From: Methylophilus sp. 42
Lineage (GTDB): Bacteria > Pseudomonadota > Gammaproteobacteria > Burkholderiales > Methylophilaceae
Direction: 5' to 3'
NCBI RefSeq assembly: GCF_000384155.1
Contig: NZ_KB913031.1
Location: 930,001 to 994,000, forward strand
Length of the DNA stretch: 64,000 nucleotides
Made by a program: the position numbers and the translations under genes. Numbering within the stretch: the stretch's first letter is position 1; each line of letters begins with the position of its first letter. The notes under the pieces were generated by a model. That model worked only from the letters and a program-made list of their open reading frames with translations. It did no database searches and was not told where the DNA came from. Of the stretch, positions 1 to 8,058 are shown in pieces.

Positions 1-420
1 TCGATTGAAATGGTGATCTTCTGTGCTGTTGGCGGTCGTGCGTCACTGATCGGTGCAGTCTACGGCACCTTACTGGTGAACTACGGTAAAACCGTATTCT
101 CCGAGAATTACCCTGAAATGTGGTTATACCTGATGGGCGGCTTGTTTATCGCCGTGGTGATGTTCTTCCCGAGCGGTCTGGCGGGTATCTGGGATAAATA
201 TGCGACTAAATACGGCTGGTTCAAAGAAAAAGCCAAGCCTGTAAAAAAGCCTGAGGTAAGTACTTCTGAGGTAGAAGCGCAAGCAGTCCTTACCGACACA
301 GCCACTGAAGCATCCCTGGCCACTGAATCTACCAGTGTGGTCAGCAAAAAAGTGACACGCAAGAAAGCAGACGCAAGCCCTGCAATCGAGAGTAACAAAT
401 TGAGAGGAGCAGAAGCATGA
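1..420 (+). CDS. urtC: Urea ABC transporter permease UrtC (3' part)
   Basis: C-terminal part of the second inner-membrane permease of the urea/short-amide ABC importer (UrtABCDE, LivM-like). The reading frame is open from base 1, so the 5' end lies left of the window. The visible part has the typical last membrane segments (residues SIEMVIFCAVGGR, then a hydrophobic stretch ending FFPSGLAGIWDKY). After that comes an unusual tail of about 75 residues rich in Lys, Ala, Thr, Val and Ser, which UrtC proteins I know of lack; it is probably cytoplasmic and disordered. The stop codon overlaps the urtD start (ATGA), indicating translational coupling. The substrate is inferred from the adjacent urease operon. 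Confidence 0.9.
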   Translation, partial: SIEMVIFCAVGGRASLIGAVYGTLLVNYGKTVFSENYPEMWLYLMGGLFIAVVMFFPSGLAGIWDKYATKYGWFKEKAKPVKKPEVSTSEVEAQAVLTDTATEASLATESTSVVSKKVTRKKADASPAIESNKLRGAEA

Positions 421-1160
421 GTAATACAGACTTCGTCTTGGCTGTAGAAGATTTAACCGTCTCCTTCGATGGCTTTAAAGCGGTGGATAGCCTCACCATG
501 TATATCGACAAAAATGAGCTGCGTGTGCTGGTGGGCCCGAATGGTGCTGGCAAGACGACCGTGCTGGACCTGATCTGCGGTAAAACCAAATCGACCTCTG
601 GTTCGATCAAATTTAACAATACCGAGCTGACCAAGCTGTCAGAGCATGAAATCGTACGCTCCGGCGTTGGCCGCAAATTCCAGAACCCGTCGATTTACGA
701 AAACCTGTCGGTGTACCAGAACCTGGAAGTGTCTTATCCCAAGGGCCGTGGCGTGTTTGGTAGCCTGACCTTCAAACGCACCAAAGAGGTTGAAGACCGT
801 GTGCGTAAAGTTGCAGAAGACATTATGTTGACCGAGTTTCTCGATATGGAATCTGCCTTGCTCAGCCACGGCCAGAAGCAATGGCTGGAAATCGGTATGC
901 TGCTGATGCAAGAACCAGAGTTGTTGATGCTGGACGAACCAGTGGCGGGCATGAGTGCGAAAGAGCGTGACCAGACGGCCGACTTGCTCAACCGCATCTG
1001 CCAGAACCGTTCGGTGATTGTGATTGAACATGACATGGAGTTTGTGAAAAAAATCGCGCACAAAGTCACTGTATTGCACCAAGGCAAGATTCTGGCTGAA
1101 GGGCCGATGGAAAAGGTGCAGGCTGACGAAAAAGTCATTGAAGTTTACTTGGGTCATTAA
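417..1160 (+). CDS. urtD: Urea ABC transporter ATP-binding protein UrtD
   Basis: Cytoplasmic ATPase of the urea importer, LivG-like, 247 residues (family length about 250). Walker A is GPNGAGKTT at residues 40-48, the signature is LSHGQ at 149-153 (His instead of the usual second Gly, as is common in this family), and Walker B is LLMLDE at 169-174, followed by the switch histidine region IVIEHDMEF. It overlaps urtC by four bases and is followed 26 bp later by urtE, so the three are one transcription unit. It would pair with UrtE to power uptake of urea, which the downstream urease hydrolyses. Confidence 0.95.
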   Translation: MSNTDFVLAVEDLTVSFDGFKAVDSLTMYIDKNELRVLVGPNGAGKTTVLDLICGKTKSTSGSIKFNNTELTKLSEHEIVRSGVGRKFQNPSIYENLSVYQNLEVSYPKGRGVFGSLTFKRTKEVEDRVRKVAEDIMLTEFLDMESALLSHGQKQWLEIGMLLMQEPELLMLDEPVAGMSAKERDQTADLLNRICQNRSVIVIEHDMEFVKKIAHKVTVLHQGKILAEGPMEKVQADEKVIEVYLGH

Positions 1161-1186
1161 TTACTGGGCCATTAAAGGAGCACAGC

Positions 1187-1876
1187 ATGTTTGAAATTGA
1201 GAATTTGCAGGTGAGTTATGGCCAAAGTCAGGTAATTCATGGCCTGAACTTCAAAGCCAACAAAAACGAAACCCTGGCGATTATGGGTCGCAACGGCATG
1301 GGTAAAACCACCTTGTTTAAATCGCTGATGGGCATTTTGCCAAGCAAGGCGACCAAGGCGACGGTCGATGGGGTGGATCTGCAAGGTGCTGCCACGCATG
1401 ACCGTGTCATGAAAGGCCTGGCCTATGTGCCACAAGGGCGCTGGATTTTCCCGAATATGACCGTGCAGGAAAATATCGAAACGGGGCTGGAGAAGTCTTC
1501 CTCTGGCGAAATTCCGGATGATATTTTTGCCTTGTTTCCTGTTTTGCATGAAATGCGCAAACGCAAGGGCGGTAACTTGTCCGGCGGCCAGCAACAGCAA
1601 CTGGCCATCGCCCGTGCGCTGGTGACCAATCCAAAAGTATTGTTGCTGGATGAACCGACCGAGGGTATTCAACCATCGATTATTAAAGACATTGCCAAAG
1701 TGTTGAATGAAATCCGCAAAATGCGTGAGATCACTATCATTGTCTCTGAGCAGGTATTGAGTTTCACCATGGAGGTCGCTGACCGTATTATCGTGATTGA
1801 TAAAGGCCGTTTTATTCATGAGGATACGCGTGATAATGTCGATGCGGCCAAGGTGAAAAGTTACCTGTCTGTTTAG
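1187..1876 (+). CDS. urtE: Urea ABC transporter ATP-binding protein UrtE
   Basis: Second ATPase of the urea importer, LivF-like, 229 residues. Walker A is GRNGMGKTT at 34-42, the signature is LSGGQ at 131-135, followed by an unusual run of glutamines (QQQQ), and Walker B is VLLLDE at 151-156. The start is supported by AAAGGAG seven bases upstream. It is the last urt gene; a repeat-bearing gap of about 160 bp separates it from ureD on the same strand. No clear terminator T-tract lies in that gap, so read-through into the urease genes is possible. Confidence 0.95.
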   Translation: MFEIENLQVSYGQSQVIHGLNFKANKNETLAIMGRNGMGKTTLFKSLMGILPSKATKATVDGVDLQGAATHDRVMKGLAYVPQGRWIFPNMTVQENIETGLEKSSSGEIPDDIFALFPVLHEMRKRKGGNLSGGQQQQLAIARALVTNPKVLLLDEPTEGIQPSIIKDIAKVLNEIRKMREITIIVSEQVLSFTMEVADRIIVIDKGRFIHEDTRDNVDAAKVKSYLSV

Positions 1877-1891
1877 ATTCGGATAGTTTTA

Positions 1892-1983
1892 GCCACAGAG
1901 AGCACAGAGTTCACAGAGTTCACAGAGTTCACAGAGATGGCAAAAAGTTGGTTTTTCTCTGTGCTCTCTGTGTCCTCTGTGGC
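1892..1983. repeat. 9-bp-periodic CACAGAG hairpin repeat
   Basis: Five copies of CACAGAG start at 1894, 1903, 1912, 1921 and 1930, exactly 9 bp apart. After a spacer of about 20 bp, three copies of its complement CTCTGTG start at 1957, 1966 and 1975, again 9 bp apart. The outer ends, GCCACAGAG and CTCTGTGGC, close a long imperfect hairpin. Similar intergenic CACAGAG ladders are known to me from scattered proteobacterial genomes. It contains no gene, lies between urtE and ureD, and could act as an RNA stem or as a mobile repeat. Confidence 0.85.
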
Positions 1984-2034
1984 AAATATAAAAAAATAAA
2001 CACTCTTGATTTGCCTGTGGCATGATGCGTCGGT

Positions 2035-2904
2035 ATGGATGATATTAACTCGGCAACGCCTTTGCCTTCCCTGAGCAAGTTTCAACACAAGCGCTGGCAG
2101 GCGCGACTCGAATTAGGCTTCGCCTTGCGCGAGCAACGATCTTACCTGGCACATCGCCTGCATAGCGGGCCGCTAGTCGTGCAAAAATCATTACATCCCG
2201 AGGGTGACGCCATTTGCCATGCGGTGATTGTGCACCCGCCTGGTGGCGTGGCGGGCGGCGACGCCTTACAGTTACAGGTCAATGTGGGTGAGGGTGCGCA
2301 AGCCTTGTTGACGACACCGGGTGCCGGTAAATGGTATAAAGCCAATGGCACGCTGGCTTCGCAGGATTTAAAATTCACGTTGGCAGCAGGTAGCGGGCTG
2401 GAGTGGTTGCCGCAAGAGAATATCTTGTTCGACGCGGCTGAAGTGCGCTTTAGTGCCGAGATAGACCTGGCTGCCGATGCCAGACTTGCTGCCTGGGATA
2501 TTGCCTGCCTGGGCCGTCAGGCGCAGCAAGAGGCCTGGCAAACCGGCGTTTACCAGTTAAAGCAACAGATACGCCGCGATGGCAGGCTGATCTGGAACGA
2601 ACGTGCGCATATGCGTGCAGCCGATGTGCTGACGAGCAGTCGCATTGGTTTGGGTGGCGCGGTGGTGTTTGGGACATTCATTATATGCGCGGGAGCTGTG
2701 CCTGCTGATGTGGTGCAGGCGTGCAGGGAACTCGTGCCTGCCGATGCCAAGACCGGCATCACTGCTTTGCCGGAAGTGCTGGCGATCCGCTACGTCGGGC
2801 AGGCCTCACAGCAGGCCAGACAATACTTCGAACAATGCTGGCAGCTGCTGCGACCCTGGTATTACGGCCGCGCAGCGATCAGGCCGCGCATTTGGAACAC
2901 TTAG
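2035..2904 (+). CDS. ureD: Urease accessory protein UreD
   Basis: UreD (UreH) scaffold that, with UreF and UreG, binds apo-urease for GTP-dependent nickel insertion. It has 289 residues, normal for the family. Recognisable conserved blocks are the early GPLVVQKSLHPEG segment, the VIVHPPGGVAGGD segment around residues 63-76 and LTTPGAGKWY around 93-102. The ATG at 2035 is preferred: an upstream ATG at 2022 is in another frame and stops quickly. Ends 27 bp before ureA and opens the urease operon. Confidence 0.95.
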   Translation: MDDINSATPLPSLSKFQHKRWQARLELGFALREQRSYLAHRLHSGPLVVQKSLHPEGDAICHAVIVHPPGGVAGGDALQLQVNVGEGAQALLTTPGAGKWYKANGTLASQDLKFTLAAGSGLEWLPQENILFDAAEVRFSAEIDLAADARLAAWDIACLGRQAQQEAWQTGVYQLKQQIRRDGRLIWNERAHMRAADVLTSSRIGLGGAVVFGTFIICAGAVPADVVQACRELVPADAKTGITALPEVLAIRYVGQASQQARQYFEQCWQLLRPWYYGRAAIRPRIWNT

Positions 2905-2931
2905 AACAATAACGATTAAAGAGACGCAGCG

Positions 2932-3234
2932 ATGGAACTGACTCCCAGAGAAAAAGACAAGTTACTGATATTTACCGCCGCACTTTTGGCAGAGCGGCGC
3001 AAGGCACGTGGCTTAAAACTCAATTATCCCGAAGCGATCGCCTATATCACGGCAGCCATTATGGAAGGCGCACGCGATGGCAATACGGTCGCTGAGCTTA
3101 TGAGTTTTGGTACCACCTTGCTGACGCGTGATGACGTGATGGAAGGCGTGCCGGAAATGATTCCGGATATACAGGTGGAGGCTACTTTTCCGGATGGGAC
3201 GAAATTAGTGACCGTCCATCACCCCATTCCATAG
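2932..3234 (+). CDS. ureA: Urease subunit gamma UreA
   Basis: Smallest structural subunit of nickel urease, 100 residues as in other bacterial three-subunit ureases. It begins [14 protein letters not shown], a hallmark of UreA, and has the conserved YPEAIAYI and [18 protein letters not shown] segments. It forms the (UreABC)3 trimer with UreB and UreC in the cytoplasm. Its stop is followed by an unusual palindromic repeat of about 120 bp before ureB; ureA and ureB usually lie close together. Confidence 0.97.
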   Translation: MELTPREKDKLLIFTAALLAERRKARGLKLNYPEAIAYITAAIMEGARDGNTVAELMSFGTTLLTRDDVMEGVPEMIPDIQVEATFPDGTKLVTVHHPIP

Positions 3235-3236
3235 GT

Positions 3237-3356
3237 GTGAATGATGAAAATGGCGAATTGCGGCGTTGCGCGGTACTCGAAATCCTCATGTACTACATGT
3301 ACATTCCGGTTTCTGCGTTCCGTGCGCCTTGCACTTCATCCATTTTGATCATTCAC
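3237..3356. repeat. Palindromic intergenic element between ureA and ureB
   Basis: Imperfect inverted repeat of about 120 bp. The outer arms, 3237-3253 (GTGAATGATGAAAATGG) and 3340-3356, match as complements at 16 of 17 positions. The centre is the palindrome CATGTA-C-TACATG (3287-3299), and partly matching arms lie between. No coding potential. It looks like a non-autonomous palindromic repeat that entered the operon; it would form a hairpin in the urease mRNA and could affect stability or subunit ratio. Confidence 0.75.
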
Positions 3357-3390
3357 TGACGCATCTAAAAGGTTCAATAGGAAAAATAAT

Positions 3391-3714
3391 ATGATTCCCG
3401 GCGAAATGCAGGTCGCAGCAGGCGACATCGAACTAAACACAGGGCGCGAAACCGTGACGCTGGATGTGGCGAACAAGGGTGACCGGCCGATTCAGGTTGG
3501 TTCGCATTACCATTTTTATGAGACCAACGACGCCTTGTCATTTGACCGTGCGCTGGCTTATGGCTGCCGGTTAAATATTGCTGCAGGCACGGCGGTGAGG
3601 TTTGAGCCTGGTCAGACGCGTACCGTGCAATTGGTGCAACTGGCTGGTGATCGAAAAGTATATGGCTTTGCTGCACGGGTGATGGGGAGCCTCAAGGATG
3701 GGAGTAAGCAATGA
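3391..3714 (+). CDS. ureB: Urease subunit beta UreB
   Basis: Beta structural subunit of urease, 107 residues, normal length. It begins [16 protein letters not shown] and contains the family motif [10 protein letters not shown] (around residues 38-48) and the [13 protein letters not shown] segment. AGGAAAA upstream serves as ribosome binding site. The stop overlaps the ureC start (ATGA at 3711), so UreB and UreC are translationally coupled, whereas UreA is set apart from them by the palindromic element. Confidence 0.97.
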   Translation: MIPGEMQVAAGDIELNTGRETVTLDVANKGDRPIQVGSHYHFYETNDALSFDRALAYGCRLNIAAGTAVRFEPGQTRTVQLVQLAGDRKVYGFAARVMGSLKDGSKQ

Positions 3715-5414
3715 CCATTAAAATGGATAAACGTGCCTATGCCGAAATGTTTGGCCCGACTGTGGGCGACAAAGTGCGCCTGGCGGATACCGAGTTATGG
3801 GTAGAGGTGGAGAAAGACTTCACCATTTATGGTGAAGAGGTCAAGTTTGGTGGCGGCAAGGTCATTCGTGATGGCATGGGCCAAGGCCAGGGCCTGGCGG
3901 CGGAAGTAGCTGATACCGTGATTACCAATGCCTTGATTATTGACCATTGGGGCATTGTTAAAGCCGATATCGGTATCAAGGGCGGTTATATTTCTGCCAT
4001 TGGCAAAGCCGGGAACCCGGATATCCAGCCCGGCGTGACCATTGCCATTGGTGCAGGTACTGAGGTGATTGCCGGTGAAGGCATGATTATCACCGCCGGC
4101 GGCATTGATACGCATATCCACTTTATTTGTCCGCAGCAGATTGAAGAAGCATTGATGTCTGGTGTCACCACCATGATAGGTGGCGGTACTGGGCCAGCCA
4201 CTGGCACATTTGCGACCACCTGTACGCCGGGGCCATGGCATATCCACCGTATGTTGCAATCTGCGGATGCGTTCCCTATGAATTTAGGCTTTCTTGGCAA
4301 GGGCAATGCCAGTTTGCCTGAGCCGCTGCGTGAGCAGGTGCGCGCAGGCGTGATCGGCCTTAAATTGCATGAAGATTGGGGCACGACGCCCGCAGCGATT
4401 GATAACTGCCTGAGTGTGGCTGACGAGATGGATATCCAGGTGGCGATTCATAGTGATACGCTCAATGAATCCGGCTTTGTTGAAACCACCATAGGTGCCT
4501 TTAAAGGCCGCACTATTCATACCTTCCATACCGAAGGCGCGGGTGGCGGCCATGCGCCGGATATTATCAAAGCGGCCAGCCATCCGAATGTGTTGCCGTC
4601 TTCGACCAATCCGACGCGGCCATTCACCGTCAATACGATTGACGAGCATCTGGATATGCTTATGGTCTGCCATCACCTGGATCCAGCCATTGCCGAGGAT
4701 ATCGCTTTTGCCGAGAGCCGTATCCGCCGCGAAACGATTGCCGCTGAAGATATCTTCCACGATCTCGGTGCGTTTTCCATGATGTCATCTGACTCACAGG
4801 CCATGGGGCGCGTCGGTGAAGTGATTATCCGCACCTGGCAGACCGCACATAAAATGAAAATCCAGCGCGGCCCGTTGGCTGAGGATACTCCCGGCAACGA
4901 CAACTTCCGCATTAAACGCTATATCGCCAAGTACACCATTAACCCGGCGCTGACACATGGTATTTCGCATGTAGTGGGTTCCGTGGAAGTTGGTAAACTG
5001 GCCGATTTAGTCGTCTGGAAACCCGCATTCTTTGGCGTGAAACCATTTACCATTATCAAAGGTGGCATGATTGCCGCAGCGGCGATGGGCGATCCGAATG
5101 CGTCTATTCCGACGCCGCAACCGGTGCATTACCGGCCGATGTTTGGTGCTTATGGTGGTGGTTTGAAAACCGCAGTGACCTTTATTTCGCAAGCCGGGCT
5201 GGATAATCCTGAAGTGCACGCATTAGGCCTGCAAAAACCGCTTATCGTGGTGAAAGGCACACGCGATGTTAAAAAGTCAGACATGATACATAACACCTGG
5301 ATGCCTAAAATCGAGGTCGACCCGGAAACCTATGAAGTGTTGGCTGATGGCATGCCGCTGGTGTGTGAACCGGCGGAAGTGCTACCGATGGCGCAACGTT
5401 ATTTCCTGTTTTAA
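3711..5414 (+). CDS. ureC: Urease catalytic subunit alpha UreC
   Basis: Catalytic subunit: hydrolyses urea to ammonia and carbamate at a dinuclear nickel centre. It has 567 residues, the usual length. All expected ligands are present, one residue later than in the Klebsiella enzyme: His135 and His137 (THIHF), the carbamylated Lys218 in GLKLHED, His247, His273 in HTFHTEG, the flap histidine His321 in MVCHH and Asp361 in [11 protein letters not shown]. The start overlaps ureB by four bases. It ends two bases before ureE. It should be fully active if nickel is delivered by UreD/E/F/G. Confidence 0.98.
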   Translation: MTIKMDKRAYAEMFGPTVGDKVRLADTELWVEVEKDFTIYGEEVKFGGGKVIRDGMGQGQGLAAEVADTVITNALIIDHWGIVKADIGIKGGYISAIGKAGNPDIQPGVTIAIGAGTEVIAGEGMIITAGGIDTHIHFICPQQIEEALMSGVTTMIGGGTGPATGTFATTCTPGPWHIHRMLQSADAFPMNLGFLGKGNASLPEPLREQVRAGVIGLKLHEDWGTTPAAIDNCLSVADEMDIQVAIHSDTLNESGFVETTIGAFKGRTIHTFHTEGAGGGHAPDIIKAASHPNVLPSSTNPTRPFTVNTIDEHLDMLMVCHHLDPAIAEDIAFAESRIRRETIAAEDIFHDLGAFSMMSSDSQAMGRVGEVIIRTWQTAHKMKIQRGPLAEDTPGNDNFRIKRYIAKYTINPALTHGISHVVGSVEVGKLADLVVWKPAFFGVKPFTIIKGGMIAAAAMGDPNASIPTPQPVHYRPMFGAYGGGLKTAVTFISQAGLDNPEVHALGLQKPLIVVKGTRDVKKSDMIHNTWMPKIEVDPETYEVLADGMPLVCEPAEVLPMAQRYFLF

Positions 5415-5416
5415 TC

Positions 5417-5908
5417 ATGATTCATTTAACCGAACGTATTACTGTCAGCGGCCGTATCGACGATCAATTAGAGTTACCTTTTGATCAACGCCAGAAAAGT
5501 CGTCTGCGTGTGGCGCTGGTGTCTGGTCGTGAAGCTGCCCTGTTTCTAAGCCGTGGCATTATTTTACGCGGTGGCGATTTGATTCAATCAGAGGATGGCA
5601 GTCTGGTGGTGCAGATTGTGGCCGCGCAAGAGCCTGTCTATAACGTGATTGCGCCTACCCCAAGAGATTTAATGCGAGCTGCTTATCATTTAGGCAATCG
5701 CCATGTGCCCTTGCAGATTGGCGATGGTTGGCTGCGCCTGGAGCAGGATTATGTGCTCAGGGATATGCTGCTGGGTTTAGGTATGCAGGTGAGTGAAGTG
5801 CATGCACCATTTGAGCCGGAAGCCGGGGCTTATGGTGGCGGCCACCGGCATGGTGAGGATGCCTTACATTCATTGCGCCCGCGGCAGGATGGTCATGCGC
5901 ATGGCTAG
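5417..5908 (+). CDS. ureE: Urease accessory protein UreE (nickel metallochaperone)
   Basis: UreE nickel carrier, 163 residues. An N-terminal domain with the [13 protein letters not shown] segment is followed by the metal-binding domain with [22 protein letters not shown]. The C-terminal tail is moderately His-rich (HRHGEDALH and DGHAHG), fitting nickel binding. It starts two bases after ureC and its 3' end overlaps ureF, so these genes are coupled. Confidence 0.95.
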   Translation: MIHLTERITVSGRIDDQLELPFDQRQKSRLRVALVSGREAALFLSRGIILRGGDLIQSEDGSLVVQIVAAQEPVYNVIAPTPRDLMRAAYHLGNRHVPLQIGDGWLRLEQDYVLRDMLLGLGMQVSEVHAPFEPEAGAYGGGHRHGEDALHSLRPRQDGHAHG

Positions 5909-6584
5909 TGCACTGGCACTGAGTCGGTTGCTACAACTGGCAAGTCCGTTGCTGCCGGTGGGGGCTTATGGCTATTCGCAAGGGTTGGAATGGGCCATTG
6001 AGTCTGGCGAGGTGAAAGATGTTGCTTCGGCCCAGGGCTGGATAGGCGACAGTTTACAGGTCTATCATGCGCGCTTTGAGTTGCCAGTGTTATACCGTTT
6101 ATATCAAGCTTGGCAGGCAGGCAACATGCAGCAAGTGCAAGCCTGGGACAGTTTTTACCAGGCCGGGCGCGATACCGCTGAAGGTTGGGCGGAAACGCGG
6201 CAAATGGGATATTCGTTGCGGCGGCTGTTGAATGATTTAAAGCCGATGTCTGCCGAACTGGTTGCGCAGGTGAATACGCTGGCGTCACCTGCTTTTCCGA
6301 CGCTCTATGCGGCCATTGCCCAGCACTGGCAGATTGCGCCTGAGCAGATGTTACACGGTTACGCCTGGGGCTGGCTGGAAAACCAGGCCAGCGCTGCCAT
6401 GAAAGCCGTGCCATTAGGACAGGTCGCTGGCCAGACCATTCTGCTCGCCTTGGGTGAGCAATTGCCGCAAGTAATACAGGCTGCGATGCAACTGCCTGAG
6501 GATGAAATGAGCAATTTCAACCCGCTGCTCAGCATTGCTGGCTGTCAACATGAAACACAATACAGCAGGTTATTTAGATCATGA
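5895..6584 (+). CDS. ureF: Urease accessory protein UreF
   Basis: UreF, the helical accessory protein that gates GTP hydrolysis by UreG in urease activation. The body begins with the conserved [23 protein letters not shown] segment. Two adjacent ATGs (5895 and 5901) can start it, giving 229 or 227 residues. AGGA at 5886-5889 sits closer to the first, but either is possible. The start region overlaps the end of ureE in another frame, and the stop overlaps ureG (ATGA). Confidence 0.93.
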   Translation: MRMASALALSRLLQLASPLLPVGAYGYSQGLEWAIESGEVKDVASAQGWIGDSLQVYHARFELPVLYRLYQAWQAGNMQQVQAWDSFYQAGRDTAEGWAETRQMGYSLRRLLNDLKPMSAELVAQVNTLASPAFPTLYAAIAQHWQIAPEQMLHGYAWGWLENQASAAMKAVPLGQVAGQTILLALGEQLPQVIQAAMQLPEDEMSNFNPLLSIAGCQHETQYSRLFRS

Positions 6585-7234
6585 AAATACATACCCAATT
6601 CGACACCCCCACGCCCGCCGTTACCGACTACAAAGAACCTTTGCGCGTAGGCATCGGCGGCCCGGTTGGTTCCGGTAAAACCGCTCTGACCCTGGCGCTG
6701 TGCCAGCGCTTGCGCGAGGCATATAACATTGCCGTCGTCACCAACGATATTTACACCAAGGAAGACGCCGAATTTTTAACGCGTAATGAAGCGCTGGTGC
6801 CAGAACGTATCATCGGTGTCGAAACTGGCGGTTGCCCACATACGGCGATTCGTGAAGATGCCTCTATGAATCTCGAAGCCGTCGATCAGCTTAGCAAACG
6901 CTTTAAAACGCTGGATATCGTGTTTGTCGAAAGTGGTGGCGATAACCTGGCGGCGACGTTCAGCCCGGAGTTGTCTGACCTGACCATTTATGTGATCGAC
7001 GTGGCTGCAGGTGAGAAAATTCCACGTAAAGGCGGCCCTGGCATTACCAAATCAGATTTGCTGGTGATCAATAAGATCGACCTGGCACCTATGGTAGGCG
7101 CATCGCTGGAAGTCATGGACCAGGATGCCAAACGTATGCGTGGCGAGAAGCCGTTTGTGTTCAGCAACCTGAAAAGTGGGCAGGGCCTGGAGGAGATTGT
7201 GAGGTTTATAGAAAAGCAGGGCCTGATGTTATAG
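6581..7234 (+). CDS. ureG: Urease accessory GTPase UreG
   Basis: SIMIBI-class GTPase that delivers nickel to apo-urease, 217 residues. The P-loop is GGPVGSGKT at 26-34, the nickel/dimerisation CPH motif lies in [15 protein letters not shown], the [15 protein letters not shown] block follows, and NKIDL is the base-specificity motif. Slightly longer than the minimal family (about 205) through an N-terminal extension before LRVGIGGP. The start overlaps ureF by four bases. Confidence 0.97.
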   Translation: MKIHTQFDTPTPAVTDYKEPLRVGIGGPVGSGKTALTLALCQRLREAYNIAVVTNDIYTKEDAEFLTRNEALVPERIIGVETGGCPHTAIREDASMNLEAVDQLSKRFKTLDIVFVESGGDNLAATFSPELSDLTIYVIDVAAGEKIPRKGGPGITKSDLLVINKIDLAPMVGASLEVMDQDAKRMRGEKPFVFSNLKSGQGLEEIVRFIEKQGLML

Positions 7235-7297
7235 CGACATCGCTGCCTCTATGAATTCATCATACATAGCTAACTTAATTCTGTTGGAGAAGATTGA

Positions 7298-7873
7298 ATG
7301 AAAAAAAGTATTGTTTGGGGTGTCGCAGCTAGCCTGGTATCTGGCGTGGCTTGGGCGCATCCAGGGCATGGCCTGACGACTGGGTTTGCGACGGGTTTCC
7401 TGCACCCGCTTACCGGCTGGGATCATTTGCTGGTGATGCTGTCACTTGGCGTGTGGGCCGCGCGTCGGCCCCAAGGGCAAGGCTGGCAATTGCCAGTGTT
7501 ATTTGTGCTGGCGATGGCGGTGGCTGCGCTCACAGCGATGACCTGGTTATCTGTCTCCATGGCTGAGTTGCTGGTGGCGTTTAGTGTGTTGGTGATGGGG
7601 GCTTTGTTGCTGGCAGAGATCAAGCTATCGCGTAGCATCCAGCTTGCTGGTGTTGCGGTGATTGCGGCTGCACATGGGTATTTGCACGGTGTGGAGTTAG
7701 GCAATCACTGGGCTGCGTTGGCCGGTATGGTGGTGGCGACTGCGCTGTTGCATGGGGTTGGCTGGGCATTAGGGCGTCAGCCGCAGTCGTGGGCGAACTC
7801 GGTGTCCAGAGGGTTGGGCGGAGTCATGCTGGTCTTAGGTGCCTACTTGGGAGCCAGCTTGCTCTGGGCTTAA
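7298..7873 (+). CDS. ureJ: HupE/UreJ family nickel transporter
   Basis: Predicted inner-membrane nickel permease of the HupE/UreJ family, 191 residues. A cleavable signal-like start (MKKSIVWGVAASLVSGVAWA) is followed by the family motif HPGHG and then HPLTGWDHLLVM (around residues 33-44), whose His and Asp bind metal. Several further membrane helices follow. GGAGA lies ahead of the start. It is the last gene of the urease cluster and ends in a strong terminator; supplying nickel to urease is the natural role. Confidence 0.88.
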   Translation: MKKSIVWGVAASLVSGVAWAHPGHGLTTGFATGFLHPLTGWDHLLVMLSLGVWAARRPQGQGWQLPVLFVLAMAVAALTAMTWLSVSMAELLVAFSVLVMGALLLAEIKLSRSIQLAGVAVIAAAHGYLHGVELGNHWAALAGMVVATALLHGVGWALGRQPQSWANSVSRGLGGVMLVLGAYLGASLLWA

Positions 7874-7903
7874 AATAACAGGCTGTGGCGAGACAGCAAA
7901 CGT

Positions 7904-7937
7904 AAAATGCGGATAAGTTTGTTATCCGCATTTTTTA
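7904..7937 (+). terminator. Rho-independent terminator of urease cluster
   Basis: Perfect 13-bp stem (7904-7916 with 7922-7934), 5-base loop GTTTG, followed by a T-rich tail. It lies 30 bp after the ureJ stop and separates the urease operon from the sensor-kinase genes. Confidence 0.9.
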
Positions 7938-7959
7938 TTTGTGGCATGCTTTAGTTATG

Positions 7960-7977
7960 CTACGTCAATTAACGTAG
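7960..7977. promoter_or_regulatory. Inverted repeat CTACGT-N6-ACGTAG, possible operator
   Basis: A 6-bp perfect inverted repeat with a 6-base spacer, about 80 bp upstream of the NCS1-kinase start. The size suits a dimeric regulator such as the LuxR-type protein encoded downstream. This is inference; only one copy was noticed. Confidence 0.3.
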
Positions 7978-8058
7978 TGATTGATTTCATCTCACGCTCT
8001 AGCATACGCTGGGGCGCTTATTTTCCTCTTACGGTCCCGTCTTTTTAAGGATTGTTGA

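Noticed and set aside
1892-1983. Regular spaced repeats that could suggest a CRISPR array
   Set aside because: Units are 7 bp with 2-bp spacers and appear in both orientations; no 25-40 bp repeats, unique spacers or cas genes.
4284-4760. 158-codon minus-strand frame
   Set aside because: Complement of the highly conserved ureC catalytic region.
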